Shown in pieces: positions 22,239 to 23,509 of a DNA stretch of 23,509 bases. The stretch's first letter is position 1, and the number at the start of each line of letters is the position of its first letter. The stretch lies in the IMG/VR virus record IMGVR_UViG_3300025141_000781, positions 1 to 23,509 of that record, one strand, 5' to 3'. A program made the position numbers and the translations under genes. Source of the DNA: a virus. The notes beneath the pieces are model-generated. The model had not been told where the DNA came from. It ran no database searches and saw nothing but the letters and a program-made list of their open reading frames with translations.

Positions 22239-23086
22239 TAGCGATCGGCGAGAAGGCAACATTGTTTGTGGAATCTCTGAAGGATTATCCCGAATACACT
22301 TCTTATTGTTTTCGTCATGGTCATAAAGAAGATTGTTTCAATGTTCCCGTGTTTACTAACTCTGAAAGGTATGAGGAGCCGTTCGACAACCTTCAGGAGT
22401 TTTTAAAGGGGTGTTGTGAAGAGGTATCAGCCATTGTCAGTGGAGACGAGGCGATCAATTTATCTACGCTTCAGATATTAGAGTCGGTCAAAGATAAAAA
22501 TATTGAAATTATTTTTTTCAAACCGGATGAAAAGCTCTTGGGTGCCACCATGAAACAAGTAAATAATTTAACTTATAATGTGTTGCAAGAATATACTCGT
22601 TCTGGTTTGTTTAAACAGATGTTTGTTTTTGATCTGGGGGATGTTGATCAGGCTGTGGGATCAGCTTCGTTGCAATCATTTGAAAAAACGCGAATGGAAT
22701 TTTTGGCACGACATTATCATACTTTAAATTGGCTTAGAAATTCGGAGGCTGTGGCTGGCACTGATGTAGAACACCAACCAGTCAATTGTATAGCCAGCAT
22801 CGGCGTAACAGATTTGGAACTTTCTGAAATAAAAACTCTAAATAAGCTTGACTTTGTGCGAGAAAGGGTGTATTATTATGGTATACCAGAAAAGAAAGTC
22901 AAAGATGATGCTAGTTTAAGAAACAAAATACTGGAGGGATACAAGAAAAAACTGGACGAAAATGTATCGTCATCATTCAAAATTTATTCTATCCCATTTG
23001 AACAAGAATTGGTTTATGTGGTTGAATATACATCAGCAGTACAGAATAAAGAACTGAAAAAACTCTTGACAGAACACAATAAATAA
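22226..23086 (+). CDS. Hypothetical protein with possible degenerate tubulin/FtsZ-like fold
   Basis: A 286-residue protein between polymerase and SSB. The element order looks like the FtsZ/tubulin GTPase domain: strand plus 'IG' at residues 5-8 then a helix; a strand at 68-72 leading to 'SGDEAINLSTLQILESV' (72-88) where FtsZ has its Gly-rich loop; strand 'IEIIFFKP' (93-100); helix 106-125; strand 'KQMFVFD' (130-136). Both Gly-rich nucleotide loops are missing ('GEKATL' and 'GDEAINLS'), so GTP binding in the usual way is doubtful. This is pattern-level inference, not a confirmed homology. SD GAGGAAA (22214-22220) lies inside the polymerase gene. Confidence 0.75.
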   Translation: MRSLIAIGEKATLFVESLKDYPEYTSYCFRHGHKEDCFNVPVFTNSERYEEPFDNLQEFLKGCCEEVSAIVSGDEAINLSTLQILESVKDKNIEIIFFKPDEKLLGATMKQVNNLTYNVLQEYTRSGLFKQMFVFDLGDVDQAVGSASLQSFEKTRMEFLARHYHTLNWLRNSEAVAGTDVEHQPVNCIASIGVTDLELSEIKTLNKLDFVRERVYYYGIPEKKVKDDASLRNKILEGYKKKLDENVSSSFKIYSIPFEQELVYVVEYTSAVQNKELKKLLTEHNK

Positions 23087-23094
23087 GATATTAT
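23066..23094 (+). promoter_or_regulatory. Sigma-70 promoter of the SSB gene
   Basis: TTGACA (23066-23071), 17-nt spacer, TATTAT (23089-23094), beginning inside the end of the preceding gene. A transcription start near 23101 would leave a leader of about 30 nt containing the SD AGGAGA, 8-9 nt before the ATG. It lets SSB be made in excess of the polymerase. Confidence 0.82.
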
Positions 23095-23130
23095 ATTATA
23101 TACAAGTTGAACACATAGGAGAAAAACAAC

Positions 23131-23509
23131 ATGGCAATTAATCTAGAAAAAATTAGAGCAAAGCTCGACAAGCTGAACGGCAAAGACAACCATAGCGATT
23201 TGTTTTGGCGTGCAGATGCTGGAACTCATACGATTCGCATTATTCCAACTGAAGATGGCGATCCGTTGAAGGAAAAGCATTTCCATTACAACATTTCGAA
23301 GGGTGGTGTTCTTTGCCCCAAGCGTAATTACGGCGAGGACTGCCCGATTTGTGAATTTGCGACTTCGCTATTCCGTGAGGGTACTCCCGATAGTCAGGAG
23401 CAGGCAAAGAAGTTGTTTGTTAATCAACGCTTCTACGCCGATGTGATTGTGCGTGGCAAAGAAGAGGATGGACCGAAAATTTGGTCATTCCCGAAGAGTG
23501 CTTACAAGG
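23131..23509 (+). CDS. 32: Single-stranded DNA-binding protein (T4 gp32 family), 5' part
   Basis: The first 126 codons of a gene cut by the right edge. It starts 'MAINLEKIRAKLDKLNG', a basic N-terminal helix like the cooperativity domain of gp32, then 'DLFWRADAGTHTIRIIPTED' opening the OB fold. The zinc site is visible: His50 or His52, Cys62, Cys71 and Cys74 ('GVLCPKRNYGEDCPICEF'), with spacing one residue shorter than T4 gp32 (His64, Cys77, Cys87, Cys90). gp32 coats single-stranded DNA in replication, recombination and repair. It lies downstream of the polymerase and has its own promoter. The acidic C-terminal tail lies beyond the window. Confidence 0.92.
   Translation, partial: MAINLEKIRAKLDKLNGKDNHSDLFWRADAGTHTIRIIPTEDGDPLKEKHFHYNISKGGVLCPKRNYGEDCPICEFATSLFREGTPDSQEQAKKLFVNQRFYADVIVRGKEEDGPKIWSFPKSAYK

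Overview
The window is part of the genome of a contractile-tailed, T4-related phage (myovirus morphology). Every gene I can support reads left to right on the + strand, tightly packed, usually with a clear purine-rich Shine-Dalgarno site and often with 1-29 nt overlaps. I saw no tRNA, rRNA, CRISPR array, insertion sequence or integrase. The recognisable proteins match T4 families in fold and motif but are divergent, so this looks like a distant ('far-T4', possibly RM378-like) lineage from an uncultivated or aquatic bacterial host. Strong SD sites and TTGACA/TATAAT-type promoters argue against a Bacteroidota host. Host identity is not determinable from the sequence.

Layout. (1) 1-5966, prohead module: the tail end of an unidentified gene, two unknown genes, a small CxxC membrane protein, a possible 23-residue peptide, the prohead protease (gp21), an unknown probable prohead protein, a bS21 ribosomal protein homologue, the scaffold (gp22) and the major capsid protein (gp23). 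(2) 6076-8598, neck and tail completion: candidates for gp13, gp14 and gp15. (3) 8656-12143, contractile tail: a very long sheath (gp18) and the tube (gp19). (4) 12157-21033, baseplate and tape measure: a zinc-ribbon gp26-like protein whose reading appears to continue by frameshift into a second frame, a small unknown protein, the tape measure, a possible tube-initiator/cap protein, a LysM/gp53-like protein, a large hub candidate and an unknown structural protein. (5) 21051-end, replication: a compact family A DNA polymerase without an exonuclease domain, a protein that resembles tubulin/FtsZ but lacks the glycine loops, and a gp32-type zinc-containing single-stranded-DNA-binding protein cut by the window edge.

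Regulation. The octamer ACTATTTA lies just upstream of four late transcription-unit starts (genes 22, 13-like, 18 and the gene at 13222), twice directly after a hairpin terminator, and is a candidate phage late promoter. The replication genes instead have near-consensus sigma-70 promoters with 17-bp spacers (TTGACA-TATACT at 21016; TTGACA-TATTAT at 23066). The first places the predicted transcription start on the polymerase start codon, implying a leaderless mRNA. The boundary near 21.0 kb is therefore probably the switch between late virion genes and early/middle replication genes.

The most notable items are the candidate programmed frameshift between tail tube and tape measure, the phage bS21 gene inside the capsid module, the exonuclease-less family A polymerase in a T4-type virion background, and the degenerate tubulin-like protein between polymerase and SSB.
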